Positions 45,047 to 54,381 of a DNA stretch of 64,000 bases are shown here, in pieces. The number at the start of each line of letters is the position of its first letter. The stretch's first letter is position 1. Source of the stretch: AV40 sp038230255 (GTDB lineage Bacteria; Verrucomicrobiota; Verrucomicrobiia; Chthoniobacterales; UBA10450); the NCBI GenBank assembly GCA_038230255.1, contig JBBRNP010000003.1, forward strand, positions 248,001 to 312,000, in the 5' to 3' direction. The translations under genes were made by a program, and so were the position numbers. The notes under the pieces are model-generated. The model was not told the origin of the DNA and did not search any database. It was given only the letters and a program-made list of their open reading frames with translations.

Positions 45047-46387
45047 CTACGACTTCCGCCGAAACTGGACTCGGATCAGATATACTACCGACGCGAGCGC
45101 CAGCACGATCCCGGTCACGGCAAATTCTCGCACGCTTGCATGGCTGAGAATCCAAATGATCGCGATGATCGCCAACGCGGGCACAATCTTCATTCCCGGA
45201 AAATTAAACGGCTCGCCATCGGAGCGAACATCGCGTCGCAGCAAAACCCAGCAACCGGCGCAGCAAAGGAAATACATCAACAAAACGGCAACGTTCGAAA
45301 GGACGGCGAGTTGCTCAAACGTCCCGCTAATTGACAGCGCGAAGGCGAGCACAGCGTAAGTGACGATCGCGACATCAGGCGAGCGATAGCGCGGGTGGAC
45401 GTGGGCGAAGAATTCCGGCAACGCGCCGTCACGGCCGAACGCAAAGATCAGTCGTGGGGAACTGAGGATGTCGCTGGTAACGAAGCCAAACGCGGAAATG
45501 GTCGCGCCGGCCAACAGAACTGTTCGGCCGAAATCGCCGAGAAATCTGGCCGCCGATTCGGCGAGTGGTGCGTCTTTGTAATTCGCCAGATCGGCACCCA
45601 GCGTTCCCTGCGCCACAACTTGAATCAAAACATAGATGATCGTGGTGACGACGAGCGCGAGATAGGCGGAACGCGGAACCGTGCGCGACGGATTTTTCAC
45701 TTCGCCGCTCGGGATCAACGCGACTTCAATTCCAACGAAGGCGAACATTAACAACACGACGGCATCGCCCAACGGTTTGCTGCCGGGCCAGGCGCTCCAG
45801 GTAAGATTCGGCGCGTGAATGAAAAATAGTCCCACTCCGATGAACAACAGTAGCGGCAGAATTTTCGCGAAGGTGATTACGGTCACGGCGCCTGCGCCTT
45901 TGCGCACGCCGCGGATGTTGATGAACACGAGCGAGCCGTAGACCGCGAGCATGACAACAATCCGCAGGACCGGACTGCCAAGGAACGGAATCACCAGCGC
46001 AATCGAATTGGCCAGCACGTTCACGACGCCCGCGACCGCACCAAGCGCAGTCAGAAAATAAAGCATTCCGGCGAGAAATCCGACGTACCGACCAAACGCG
46101 ACTTCCACATACGCATAAAGACCCCCGGTCAACGAAACGCGACTGCCGGCCATGGCGAAACAGGTCACAAACAGCACCATCGCGATTGCGCAGCAAACGA
46201 ATGCCATCGGCGCAGCCGGACCGAGGCCCTTCGCTATCGTTGCGGGAATCACGAAAATGCCCGCGCCAATCGTGGAACTGATAATGTTCGCGGTGAGCGC
46301 CGGAACTCCGATCCCGCGGACGAGCTGATGATCGACATTTTCCGCGCGTTGGATCGCGATGGTCTCTTCGGCGGCCACGGGCGGCAT
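45047..46387 (-). CDS. APC-superfamily amino acid permease
   Basis: 446 residues, 12 predicted membrane helices. Helix 1 has the unwound Gly-rich substrate motif SSTIGAGIFVIPA; helix 6 reads AFVGIEVALIPSGEVKNPSRTVPR. I chose ATG 46387 (MPPVAAEE) because the first ~19 residues of the longer frame are Arg-rich. Substrate unknown. Divergent from smc; downstream of it lies the M20 peptidase. Confidence 0.85.
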   Translation of the reverse strand: MPPVAAEETIAIQRAENVDHQLVRGIGVPALTANIISSTIGAGIFVIPATIAKGLGPAAPMAFVCCAIAMVLFVTCFAMAGSRVSLTGGLYAYVEVAFGRYVGFLAGMLYFLTALGAVAGVVNVLANSIALVIPFLGSPVLRIVVMLAVYGSLVFINIRGVRKGAGAVTVITFAKILPLLLFIGVGLFFIHAPNLTWSAWPGSKPLGDAVVLLMFAFVGIEVALIPSGEVKNPSRTVPRSAYLALVVTTIIYVLIQVVAQGTLGADLANYKDAPLAESAARFLGDFGRTVLLAGATISAFGFVTSDILSSPRLIFAFGRDGALPEFFAHVHPRYRSPDVAIVTYAVLAFALSISGTFEQLAVLSNVAVLLMYFLCCAGCWVLLRRDVRSDGEPFNFPGMKIVPALAIIAIIWILSHASVREFAVTGIVLALASVVYLIRVQFRRKS

Positions 46388-46488
46388 GGTGCGTGATTTG
46401 AGCAGGCGAGGCAAGTGGGATCGGTATCGGCCTCCGGGCACCAAATGTTGCGGTTCGGCATCCCGCCGAGCCCACCACTGGTGTGATT

Positions 46489-46516
46489 TTGCTTGTCTCC
46501 GCCCCTAGACTACTAT
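46489..46516 (+). promoter_or_regulatory. Possible sigma-70-type promoter for smc
   Basis: TTGCTT (46489-46494) and TACTAT (46511-46516) with a 16-bp spacer, 35 bp before the smc ATG. Matches are imperfect; proposed only from position and similarity. Confidence 0.3.
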
Positions 46517-46550
46517 ATTCACCGGCAAGACGATACTGGGTGGCCGCCGC

Positions 46551-49500
46551 ATGCATCTACAATCACTCGAGCTCTTCGGCTTTAAATCGTTCGCCGATAA
46601 AACGCTTTTCAATTTTCACGAAGGCGTGACCGCGATTGTCGGTCCCAACGGTTGCGGCAAATCCAATCTCCTCGACGCGATCCGCTGGGTACTCGGCGAA
46701 CAATCCGCCAAATCGCTTCGCGGGGACGAAATGGCCGACGTAATTTTCAACGGCACCGACAATCGCAAGCCGCTTAGCTTCGCCGAAGTCTCCCTCACCT
46801 TCACCGATTGCGCGTCGGAGTTGAATGTCGATTGGCACGATGTCCGCGTGACCCGCCGCGTTTATCGCGACGGCAATTCCGAATATCTGCTCAACAAAAC
46901 GCAGTGCCGTTTGAAGGACATCCAAAATCTTTTCGCCGATACCGGCGTCGGTCGCTCCGCATACTCGATGATGGAGCAAGGCAAGATCGACATGATCTTG
47001 AGCTCGCGGCCGGAAGATCGGCGAGCGATTTTCGAAGAAGCGGCCGGGATTACCAAATACAAAACGCAAAAGCGCGAAGCGCTCCGCAAACTCGAAGCGA
47101 CCGAAGCAAATCTGCTCCGCATCGGCGACGTAATCAAAGAAGTGAAGCGGCAGATTGGCTCCCTTCAACGTCAGGCTGGCAAAGCGAGACGTTATCAGGC
47201 GTTGCACGCAGATTTGCGCGTCCTTGAAACGCATCATTCCAAGAAACAACTGGCCGCGTTGGAGGCTGATCTCTCCAATTGCCGGGCTGACATCGAAAAG
47301 ATTGCGACTTCGGAGCAGACATCGCGGAGCAAGATCGACCGCGACGAAAGTGAACTCAGCGAAGAACGCCGAGCGCTCGACAAGATCGACATCGAAGTCG
47401 CGGATATCCGCGCTGAAGCACAACGATTGCAAAGCGAAGTTGCGGCGCATCGGAGCCGGATTGAATTCAATCGGCAACGCAAAGAGGAGCTGTCCGACCT
47501 GATCGAGCGAGCGCAAGGCGACATCGCCACCGCGGAAAATAAACGAAAGCAGCACGCGGCCCAGATCCGCGAGAGCGACGCGCTCATTGAAAAAACGCAG
47601 CACCTTCTCCAATCGAAGCAAGGCGACTTGGCCAAAGTAACCGAGCTGCTCGACAAACTACGCGCCAAACGCGAAGCGAGTCAGGCCAATCGTGAAACGG
47701 CGCGCGCTTCACTTTCGAAATATGAAGTGCGGATCGACAAGCTTGAGGACGAGTTGGCCGGAATCACGGCGCGGCGCGAACTAACGGAGGAACAAATTCG
47801 CCAAATCGCCGCCGAAATAAAAGAGGCGACGAAAGCGCGTGAAAAAACTGCCGCCGAAATTGCCAACGCGCGAAACGTTACCGAAAGCGAGCAGAAGAAA
47901 ATTGAACAATTGCTCGCTCAATCGCAAACGGCGGAAACGAATTTGCTTCGCCAACAAGAACTGCTGGCGAATGCCGAGAGCGAAGTGACGACATTGGAGC
48001 GAACCCTCGCCGAGAAACGATCTACGCTCGAGATTTTGCGCCAGCTCAATGCCGAAGGCGAAGGACTGGCGCAAGGTTCGCAGGCGGTGCTGAAAGGTTT
48101 GGACGATCCGACGCGCTTTCGAGACGCGATCGCCGGCTCGCTCGTCGCCCAGATCGATGTTGATCCAAAATTCATTCCCGCAATCGAAGCGGCGCTTGGA
48201 CGAAATCTGCACGCGGTGATTTTGAAGGACGCCCAAAGTGCCGAAGAAATCCTCGCGCGATTAACCCAAAAGAAACTCGGCCAAGCCGCTCTGTTCGTTC
48301 CGAAACTCGCCGGTTCGGCCCACGAATCCGTTCGCAAGAGTTTGCCGAAAGGCGCCCTCGCCTGGGCCGTTGATAAAGTCGTTGCGCCGCGGGCACTCGA
48401 AGCCGTGATCCGTCAGCTGCTAAGCGGCGTCGTTATTTTCGCGAAACTGGACCAGGCGCTCGCCTGCAAAAAAGAGGAGCCGACCTTGGCCATGGCAACG
48501 CTGGAAGGGGAATTCCTCTCAACAGAGGGAATTCTGTTTGGCGGCAGCAGCACCGTAAAACCAGCCTCGTTGCTCGAACGCAGGGCGCGCGTGGCGACGT
48601 TGGAAAAAGAAGAAACGGAGTGCACCAGCCAGCGCGAGGTCCTTATCCAAAAGCGCGATCAAGCGAGGGCGAATGTCCAAACGGCGTCGCGTCAGCTCGA
48701 CGAAGCTCGTGCGCAACATCAAGCCGCCCATCTGTCGCACTCGACTTCAGCCAACAAGATTTCCCTCCTGCAAGCGGAAGAAAAAGAAGCCGAACGCAAG
48801 ATCGACAATTTCAAGTCCGAAAAGACAACGCTCGAACAACAAATTGAAGCAGCCGGCCAACGCCTCGACGAACTCGAAGCTGAATTGAACGGAGCGCGCG
48901 ATGAACTTGCTGAGTACGAAGCCGAGCAAAGCGCCGCCGAAAAGGACGAAAAAGGCGCGCGCACTCAGGAAGAGAAAACGCTCGAGACTCTGAATGAGCT
49001 GCGGCTCGCGATCGCGACCGCGCGCCAGCGCCACGAAAGCCTGGAAGCGCAACGCCAGCCGATGGCCGCGCGCGACGTCGAGTTGGTGGAACTGATCGCA
49101 GCCCGCCGGGCCGATATCACCAGCTATGAAAGTAAACTGGCCGCCCAATCGCAGGAAAATCGCGATGCCGAAGCTGCGATCAAGGAACAAACCGCGCGCG
49201 CTGCTGAAGCGGAGGCAGCCGCGAGTAAAATCTGGTCGCAGCGAGCATCTCGGGTCGCTGCGGTTGAGAAGCGGGAAACAGAATTGCGCGGACTCCGCAA
49301 TTCGCTCAGCGAGTCGCTGGAAAAGCGCGGTCACCAGCAGGTCCGCGAATCGCAATTGCAAATGCAGATCGAAAACCTGGCGGAAAATATTTCACGCCGT
49401 TATCAGGTCGACTTGCGAGCGTTCAATCCGGACGAAACGGAATTCGGCAAGACTTTGCGCGCGCAATTGAAGCGCTCGGAAAAGGAAACCGCTCCCAGCG

Positions 49501-50273
49501 CCGATGTCGATCTTGCGGACGAAGAACTACAAACATTGATTGGCGATCTTACCCGGCAGCTCGACAACATGGGACCGGTGAATCTCGACGCCGTCCAGGA
49601 ATACGACGAGCTCGAAGAGCGCTTCAAGTTTCTCGAGACCCAAAACGCCGATCTCACCAATTCGCGCCGCGAACTGCTCGACGTCATTTCACGAATCAAT
49701 TCGACGACCAAAAAATTGTTCGCCGAAACGTTTGCTCAGGTCCGGGCAAACTTTAAAGAAATGTTCGCCGAACTGTTCGGTGGCGGCCGGGCTGATCTCT
49801 CGCTGCTGGATGAAAACGATCCGCTGAATTGCGGGATCGAGATTTCAGCGAAACCGCCGGGCAAACAACTGCAAAGCATTTCGCTTTTGAGCGGGGGCGA
49901 GCGCGCAATGACCGCGGTCGCGCTTCTCTTTGCCATTTACATGGTGCGTGCCAGTCCGTTTTGCGTGCTCGACGAAATCGACGCGCCGCTGGATGAGAGT
50001 AACATTAACCGTTTCGTTCGGATGCTCGATCGATTCATCGCGCAAAGCCAGTTCGTCATTATCACTCACAACAAACGCACGATCTCGAAAGCGGATGTGC
50101 TTTACGGTGTGACGATGGAAGAACGTGGCATCAGCAAATTGGTTGGAATGAAGTTGACCGCGCCGCCGGCTACCGAACAAGCGCCGCCGCAACGCGAATC
50201 GGCCCCCTCACAACGGCAATTCGCGCTGGCCGAGAACGGTCACGGCGAACAAAAGGCCAGTCGAGCACGCTAA
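46551..50273 (+). CDS. smc: Chromosome segregation ATPase SMC
   Basis: Condenses and segregates chromosomes with ScpAB. 1240 residues: Walker A GPNGCGKSN (~31-39) in the N-terminal head, two coiled-coil arms (~170-510 and ~680-1030), a hinge (~520-670, with FIPAIEAALGRNLHAVI) and a C-terminal head with signature LLSGGERAM (~1112) and Walker B FCVLDEIDAPLDE (~1138). The final ~40 residues are a Gln/Pro/Ala-rich tail. Four 10-mer copies lie in this one gene. The stop is directly followed by a repeat. Confidence 0.97.
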   Translation: MHLQSLELFGFKSFADKTLFNFHEGVTAIVGPNGCGKSNLLDAIRWVLGEQSAKSLRGDEMADVIFNGTDNRKPLSFAEVSLTFTDCASELNVDWHDVRVTRRVYRDGNSEYLLNKTQCRLKDIQNLFADTGVGRSAYSMMEQGKIDMILSSRPEDRRAIFEEAAGITKYKTQKREALRKLEATEANLLRIGDVIKEVKRQIGSLQRQAGKARRYQALHADLRVLETHHSKKQLAALEADLSNCRADIEKIATSEQTSRSKIDRDESELSEERRALDKIDIEVADIRAEAQRLQSEVAAHRSRIEFNRQRKEELSDLIERAQGDIATAENKRKQHAAQIRESDALIEKTQHLLQSKQGDLAKVTELLDKLRAKREASQANRETARASLSKYEVRIDKLEDELAGITARRELTEEQIRQIAAEIKEATKAREKTAAEIANARNVTESEQKKIEQLLAQSQTAETNLLRQQELLANAESEVTTLERTLAEKRSTLEILRQLNAEGEGLAQGSQAVLKGLDDPTRFRDAIAGSLVAQIDVDPKFIPAIEAALGRNLHAVILKDAQSAEEILARLTQKKLGQAALFVPKLAGSAHESVRKSLPKGALAWAVDKVVAPRALEAVIRQLLSGVVIFAKLDQALACKKEEPTLAMATLEGEFLSTEGILFGGSSTVKPASLLERRARVATLEKEETECTSQREVLIQKRDQARANVQTASRQLDEARAQHQAAHLSHSTSANKISLLQAEEKEAERKIDNFKSEKTTLEQQIEAAGQRLDELEAELNGARDELAEYEAEQSAAEKDEKGARTQEEKTLETLNELRLAIATARQRHESLEAQRQPMAARDVELVELIAARRADITSYESKLAAQSQENRDAEAAIKEQTARAAEAEAAASKIWSQRASRVAAVEKRETELRGLRNSLSESLEKRGHQQVRESQLQMQIENLAENISRRYQVDLRAFNPDETEFGKTLRAQLKRSEKETAPSADVDLADEELQTLIGDLTRQLDNMGPVNLDAVQEYDELEERFKFLETQNADLTNSRRELLDVISRINSTTKKLFAETFAQVRANFKEMFAELFGGGRADLSLLDENDPLNCGIEISAKPPGKQLQSISLLSGGERAMTAVALLFAIYMVRASPFCVLDEIDAPLDESNINRFVRMLDRFIAQSQFVIITHNKRTISKADVLYGVTMEERGISKLVGMKLTAPPATEQAPPQRESAPSQRQFALAENGHGEQKASRAR

Positions 50274-50361
50274 GGTGGATCGGCCGCTCCGCGGGCGATG
50301 CTAAAGATTACGCGGCTTCGCCGCCATGAATAACATCGAGCAAGGGACTGCTCGATCCACC
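50274..50361 (+). repeat. 88-bp GGTGGATCGGC-type repeat abutting the smc stop
   Basis: Starts at the base after the smc TAA with GGTGGATCGGCCGCTCCG and ends CTCGATCCACC, an inverted end pair. Aligns with the repeat at 31335-31423. Internal hairpins: GCGGC/GCCGC near 50311-50323 and CGAGCA/TGCTCG near 50337-50354. Confidence 0.8.
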
Positions 50362-50409
50362 AGCAAAAAAATTTTGCGCGCGATTGTCGATCTTGCGTAA
50401 AATTGGTCG

Positions 50410-51444
50410 ATGCTTCAGGCGGCGCAGCGCGGAAAGAAGTCCTCATCCAAGAAAGCGGCGCCGCACGAGCGATTTCTGGAAGCACTTCGCTGGATGCTGC
50501 TTGCCCGCATTCTTGAGGACAAACTGGGAAGTCTTTATCGCGGCGGCATGATCGTTGGCGGCGTGTATCTCGGCAAAGGCCAGGAAGCAGTCAGCGCGGC
50601 GTGCGGAATATTTTTGCAAAAGGGCGATGTGTTCGGCCCGCTGATTCGCGATCAGGCGGGGCGTTCGGCGTTCGGTGAACCGTTGCTTGACGTAGTCCGC
50701 ACGTATCTCGGCTCGGTCAAAGGACCGATGCGCGGCCGCGACGGCAATATTCATCGTGGCCGGCCGCGCGAGAACCAGCTGGCAATGATCAGCCATCTCG
50801 GCGCGATGATCCCGGTGATGGTGGGCAAGCTGCTGGCGAAGCGGATGAAGGGCGAGAAAGGGTTTGTCGGACTAACGACGCTTGGCGAAGGCGGAATGCA
50901 GACCGGTGCTTCACATGAAGGCTTGAACATCGCTGCGGTCGAACAAGTGCCGTTGGTGGTCGTGGTCACGAACAATCATTGGGCCTATTCCACGCCTAAC
51001 GAACGTGAGTTCGCTTGCGCGAGCCTGGTCGATCGCGCGGCCGGCTACGGTTACGAAGGGCACACGATCGACGGGACCGATCTGAACCAGTGTTTGGAAG
51101 TCATTGAGACGGCGGTGAAGCGAGCACGGGCCGGGCGGCCCCCGCAGTTGGTGGTGGCGGAAGTTTTGCGACTGGCCGGTCACGGCGAACATGACGACGC
51201 CAGCTACGTTCCGGCGGAGATGAAGAATCAACCGTTCGCGCAGGATCCGATCGCGCAAACGGAAAAATTCACTCTCGACAACGGTTTGCTTGATCGCGAT
51301 GCGCTGCAACAGATGCGGGGCGAAATTGCAAAGCAAGTCGACGAAGCCGTAGCAACAGCGCAACAAGAGGAGGCGCCGCACGCGCGCGAAGAAGATTGGC
51401 GGGCAATGTCGACGGATGCGTTGCTCGACAATCCGTCGGCCTAA
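50410..51444 (+). CDS. pdhA: 2-oxoacid dehydrogenase E1 component, alpha subunit
   Basis: ThDP-dependent E1 alpha of a pyruvate-type dehydrogenase complex. 344 residues; YRGGMIVGGVYLGKGQEAV (~42), ThDP motif LTTLGEGGMQTGASHEGLNIAAV then VVVVTNNHWAYSTP (GDG...NN-type site, here GEG), and GHGEHDDASYVPAEM. Most like pyruvate E1 alpha; branched-chain or acetoin substrates cannot be excluded. A 10-mer copy lies 16 bp upstream. Followed by E1 beta. Confidence 0.85.
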   Translation: MLQAAQRGKKSSSKKAAPHERFLEALRWMLLARILEDKLGSLYRGGMIVGGVYLGKGQEAVSAACGIFLQKGDVFGPLIRDQAGRSAFGEPLLDVVRTYLGSVKGPMRGRDGNIHRGRPRENQLAMISHLGAMIPVMVGKLLAKRMKGEKGFVGLTTLGEGGMQTGASHEGLNIAAVEQVPLVVVVTNNHWAYSTPNEREFACASLVDRAAGYGYEGHTIDGTDLNQCLEVIETAVKRARAGRPPQLVVAEVLRLAGHGEHDDASYVPAEMKNQPFAQDPIAQTEKFTLDNGLLDRDALQQMRGEIAKQVDEAVATAQQEEAPHAREEDWRAMSTDALLDNPSA

Positions 51445-51457
51445 CGAGCACGAAGCG

Positions 51458-52426
51458 ATGAGCGTCACTTACCTCGAAGCCATTCGCGAGGCGCAGACAA
51501 AACTGCTGCGCGAGGACGAGCGCGTTTTCATTTACGGACAGGACATTGCCGGAAAATTTGGTGGCGCGTTCAAAGCAACCAAAGGACTCGCGGAAAAATT
51601 TCCGGGTCGCGTGTTGAACACGCCGATCAGCGAGGATGCGATGGTCGGCACCGCGATCGGCGCGGCCCTGGAGGGAATGCGGCCGATTGTCGAAATGCAG
51701 TTCGCCGATTTCTCGAGCATCGCGCTCAATCAGATCCTGAACAACGCGGGCACGCATTATTATCGGACGAATGTGCCGGTGCCGATCACCGTGCGGCTAC
51801 CGTCCGGTGGAACGAAAGGCAGCGGACCGTTTCATAGCCAAAGCATGGAAGGGCTTTACTCGCATTATCCCGGACTGGTCGTGATGACGCCAGCGACGGT
51901 GGAAGACGCTTACACAATGTTAATCGATGCGGTCGCAATCGACGACCCGGTGATCTACTGCGAGCACAAATATCTTTATTACCATCTCAAGGCCGACGCG
52001 TTGCCGAAGGAAAGTTTTCCGGTCGGCAAGGCGCGAATCGTTAGACCCGGACGCGATCTTACCATCGTGACTTACAGCGCGATGGTGCACGAAGCGCTCG
52101 CGGTGGCTAACGAACTGCACAACGAGGGATTCGAAATCGAGGTTGTCGATCTTCGCATGGTAAAGCCTCTCGATACCGCGACTGTGCTCGCGTCGGTCGC
52201 GCGGACCGGACGTTTGCTCGCGGTCGGCGAAGCATTCCCGTGGGGCGGCGTCACCGCGGAAGTGATCGCGCGCGTTGCGGCCGAAGGTTTTCATCTGCTC
52301 GATGCCGCGCCCGCGCGCATCAACGCCAAAGACACGCCGATTCCTTATCACCCAAATCTGTGGAGCGAACACCGGCCGAACCGAAAAACTATCACGGCCA
52401 AAGCCCGCCAGATTCTCGCGGAGTAA
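51458..52426 (+). CDS. pdhB: 2-oxoacid dehydrogenase E1 component, beta subunit
   Basis: 322 residues from ATG 51458 (MSVTYLEAIREAQ). VFIYGQDIAGKFGGAFKATKGL (~25), NTPISEDAMVGTAIGAALEGMRPIVEMQFADF (~55-85) and the C-terminal half with VVDLRMVKPLDTATVLASV. It completes the alpha2beta2 E1. Lies 13 bp after pdhA and 4 bp before the E2 gene. Confidence 0.88.
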   Translation: MSVTYLEAIREAQTKLLREDERVFIYGQDIAGKFGGAFKATKGLAEKFPGRVLNTPISEDAMVGTAIGAALEGMRPIVEMQFADFSSIALNQILNNAGTHYYRTNVPVPITVRLPSGGTKGSGPFHSQSMEGLYSHYPGLVVMTPATVEDAYTMLIDAVAIDDPVIYCEHKYLYYHLKADALPKESFPVGKARIVRPGRDLTIVTYSAMVHEALAVANELHNEGFEIEVVDLRMVKPLDTATVLASVARTGRLLAVGEAFPWGGVTAEVIARVAAEGFHLLDAAPARINAKDTPIPYHPNLWSEHRPNRKTITAKARQILAE

Positions 52427-52430
52427 CATT

Positions 52431-53690
52431 ATGCCTCAAGTTCCAATCACTATGCCGCAGCTCGGCGAATCGATGGCCGAGGCGACGATCGTTTCCATCA
52501 AAGTTAAACCGGGCGACAAAGTTTCGGCGGATCAGGAAATCATCGAAGTGGAGACCGACAAAGCGGTCATGGGCGTGACCACGCCGTGCCCGGGCGAGAT
52601 TGCGAAGATCGACGCGGAAGTGAAAGGCACTTATCCGGTCGGCGCAGTGCTCGGTTATATTGAAGCGAGCGAGGCTGACGCGGCGCGATTTCAAAAACGC
52701 GCGCCGGCGCCTCCACAAGGCGAAGTCGCAAAGGAAATTCCCGGACGCGAAGAAGAATCAGCAAAAGCAGCGGGGAACGGGAGCGGTTCGCATTTCCAAG
52801 TGGACGATGTTGAGCTACCGCAAGTCGCGACCAGCGCGGAAGCTGCCGAACGCGGCGGTCTGCCCGTTCCCGCGAGCGCCAAGGGCGCCGGATATCTTTC
52901 GCCGCGCGTGCGCGCGCGCATGGCGGAATTGCAATTGACGCAGGCTGATCTCGCCGGCATTGCCGGAACAGGAACAGCGGGTCGCTTAACGATTAAAGAT
53001 CTCGAAAATTTTCTCAGATCGATCGAATCGCAACCTGCCGAAAAACCAAGCGCGATCCGCACCGGCGTCGCGGATGCGATGCGCCGCAGTTGGACGCGAC
53101 CGTTGGCGACTGTCGGTGTCTCGGTTTGCCTTGATCCTGTTTTGCAAGATCGCCAATCGCGGGACCCAAAACCCGGTCCGGCGCTTTACACATTGCGCGC
53201 ACTTGCACTTGCACTTGCCGAACAACCGAACGCGGCTGCGCGATTGATCGGCGGACGAGCGATCGTCTCGCAATCAATCGATATCGGTCTCGCCGTTGAA
53301 GCCGGTGAAGGAATCATGGTTCCGGTAATTCGCAACGCCGACAAGACATCGCTCGCTGAGCTAACGACCAAATACGCAGAACTTGTCGATCTTGCGCGAC
53401 GTCGGCGGCTAACGAATGAGATGACTTCCGGCGGAATCGCGTCCGTTTCTAACTTCGGAACGTTCGGTCTCGACTGGGGCACGCCGATTCCTCTGCCCGA
53501 CCAAACAATGATTCTCGGGCTGGGCGTCGGAAAGAAAACGCCAGTTTGGGACGAAACAAAAAAAGAATTCGTTCCCAAAACCGAAGCCCAGGTCACACTC
53601 AGCTTCGATCATCGCAGCATCGATGGCGGCGGCGCAGGGCGTTTGCTCAAGCGCGTGGTCGAATTGCTGGAAGATCCGAGAAAGTTGTAG
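52431..53690 (+). CDS. pdhC: 2-oxoacid dehydrogenase E2 (dihydrolipoamide acyltransferase)
   Basis: 419 residues from ATG 52431. Lipoyl domain (1-80) with lipoyl-lysine in VETDKAVM (K44); E1/E3-binding domain (~160-200, SPRVRARMAELQLTQADLAGIAGTG); catalytic domain (~215-419) with SFDHRSIDGGGAGR near 395 (His-Asp active site). The catalytic domain is short at its N-terminal side. No E3 gene follows. The stop TAG lies in the GTTGTAG end of a repeat. Confidence 0.9.
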   Translation: MPQVPITMPQLGESMAEATIVSIKVKPGDKVSADQEIIEVETDKAVMGVTTPCPGEIAKIDAEVKGTYPVGAVLGYIEASEADAARFQKRAPAPPQGEVAKEIPGREEESAKAAGNGSGSHFQVDDVELPQVATSAEAAERGGLPVPASAKGAGYLSPRVRARMAELQLTQADLAGIAGTGTAGRLTIKDLENFLRSIESQPAEKPSAIRTGVADAMRRSWTRPLATVGVSVCLDPVLQDRQSRDPKPGPALYTLRALALALAEQPNAAARLIGGRAIVSQSIDIGLAVEAGEGIMVPVIRNADKTSLAELTTKYAELVDLARRRRLTNEMTSGGIASVSNFGTFGLDWGTPIPLPDQTMILGLGVGKKTPVWDETKKEFVPKTEAQVTLSFDHRSIDGGGAGRLLKRVVELLEDPRKL

Positions 53691-53778
53691 CTGCCTCGCT
53701 CTGTCGAGGCGTTCTCGGCCCACGGCGACAGAGCGCCGCGACTACAACATTTGCGACGGTCATAGACCGCCGCTACAA
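53684..53778. repeat. Composite TTGTAGC repeat after pdhC
   Basis: First part (53684-53748): GTTGTAGC ... CTACAAC ends with a perfect inner stem CGCTCTGTCG/CGACAGAGCG. Second part (53749-53778): ATTTGCGACGGTC, AT, AGACCGCCGCTACA, nearly identical to the end of the repeat at 37910-37960. The pdhC stop codon is part of the left end, and sufT starts just past the right end. Confidence 0.85.
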
Positions 53779-53786
53779 TTTAAGAG

Positions 53787-54341
53787 ATGCACGAGAACAC
53801 GGAATTCAGTTTGAGCCGCGACCTGGAGGCGATTGAGATCCCGAGCGGTCGAAAATTAACGCTCGAGAAGGGTACCCAAGGCGTCGTCACGCAGACGCTC
53901 GGCGGCAGTTACACGATCGCGACGCCTTATGGTTTGTCGCGGATCGCGGAAAAAGATTTGGACGCGCTCGGCCTGGAGAAGCCGAAAGCCGAAGCGAAAG
54001 AAAAGGCAGCCGGCAAAACGAACGGCGCGGTTTCGGAAGACGATGTTTGGAGCCAGCTCAAGCAATGCTTCGACCCGGAGATTCCGGTCAACATTGTCGA
54101 TCTTGGATTGGTTTACGATTGCCGCTTAATAAAGAAAGACGACGGCGGGACGCGCGTGGAAGTGAAAATGACGCTGACCGCGCCAGGTTGCGGAATGGGA
54201 CCGGCGATCGCGCACGACGCGCAGAGCAAAATTTTAACGATCGACGGCATCGATGAAGCCGACGTCCAACTGGTCTGGGACCCGCCATGGAACCAGAACA
54301 TGATCAGCGAAGCCGGGCGGATGAAGCTCGGCATGATCTAA
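53787..54341 (+). CDS. sufT: Fe-S cluster assembly protein SufT (MIP18/DUF59 domain)
   Basis: 184 residues. The N-terminal ~70 residues (IEIPSGRKLTLEKGTQGVVTQTLGGSYTI) are the SufT-specific beta region. The DUF59/MIP18 domain (~90-184) has FDPEIPVNIVDLGLVYD and LTAPGCGMGP with the conserved Cys. It assists maturation of Fe-S proteins. No sufBCDS genes are adjacent. One 10-mer copy encodes IVDLG in the signature. Confidence 0.9.
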   Translation: MHENTEFSLSRDLEAIEIPSGRKLTLEKGTQGVVTQTLGGSYTIATPYGLSRIAEKDLDALGLEKPKAEAKEKAAGKTNGAVSEDDVWSQLKQCFDPEIPVNIVDLGLVYDCRLIKKDDGGTRVEVKMTLTAPGCGMGPAIAHDAQSKILTIDGIDEADVQLVWDPPWNQNMISEAGRMKLGMI

Positions 54342-54381
54342 CAACGCGTCAGTACGTTAAAGTCGGGCGACGAGTTTTCCC

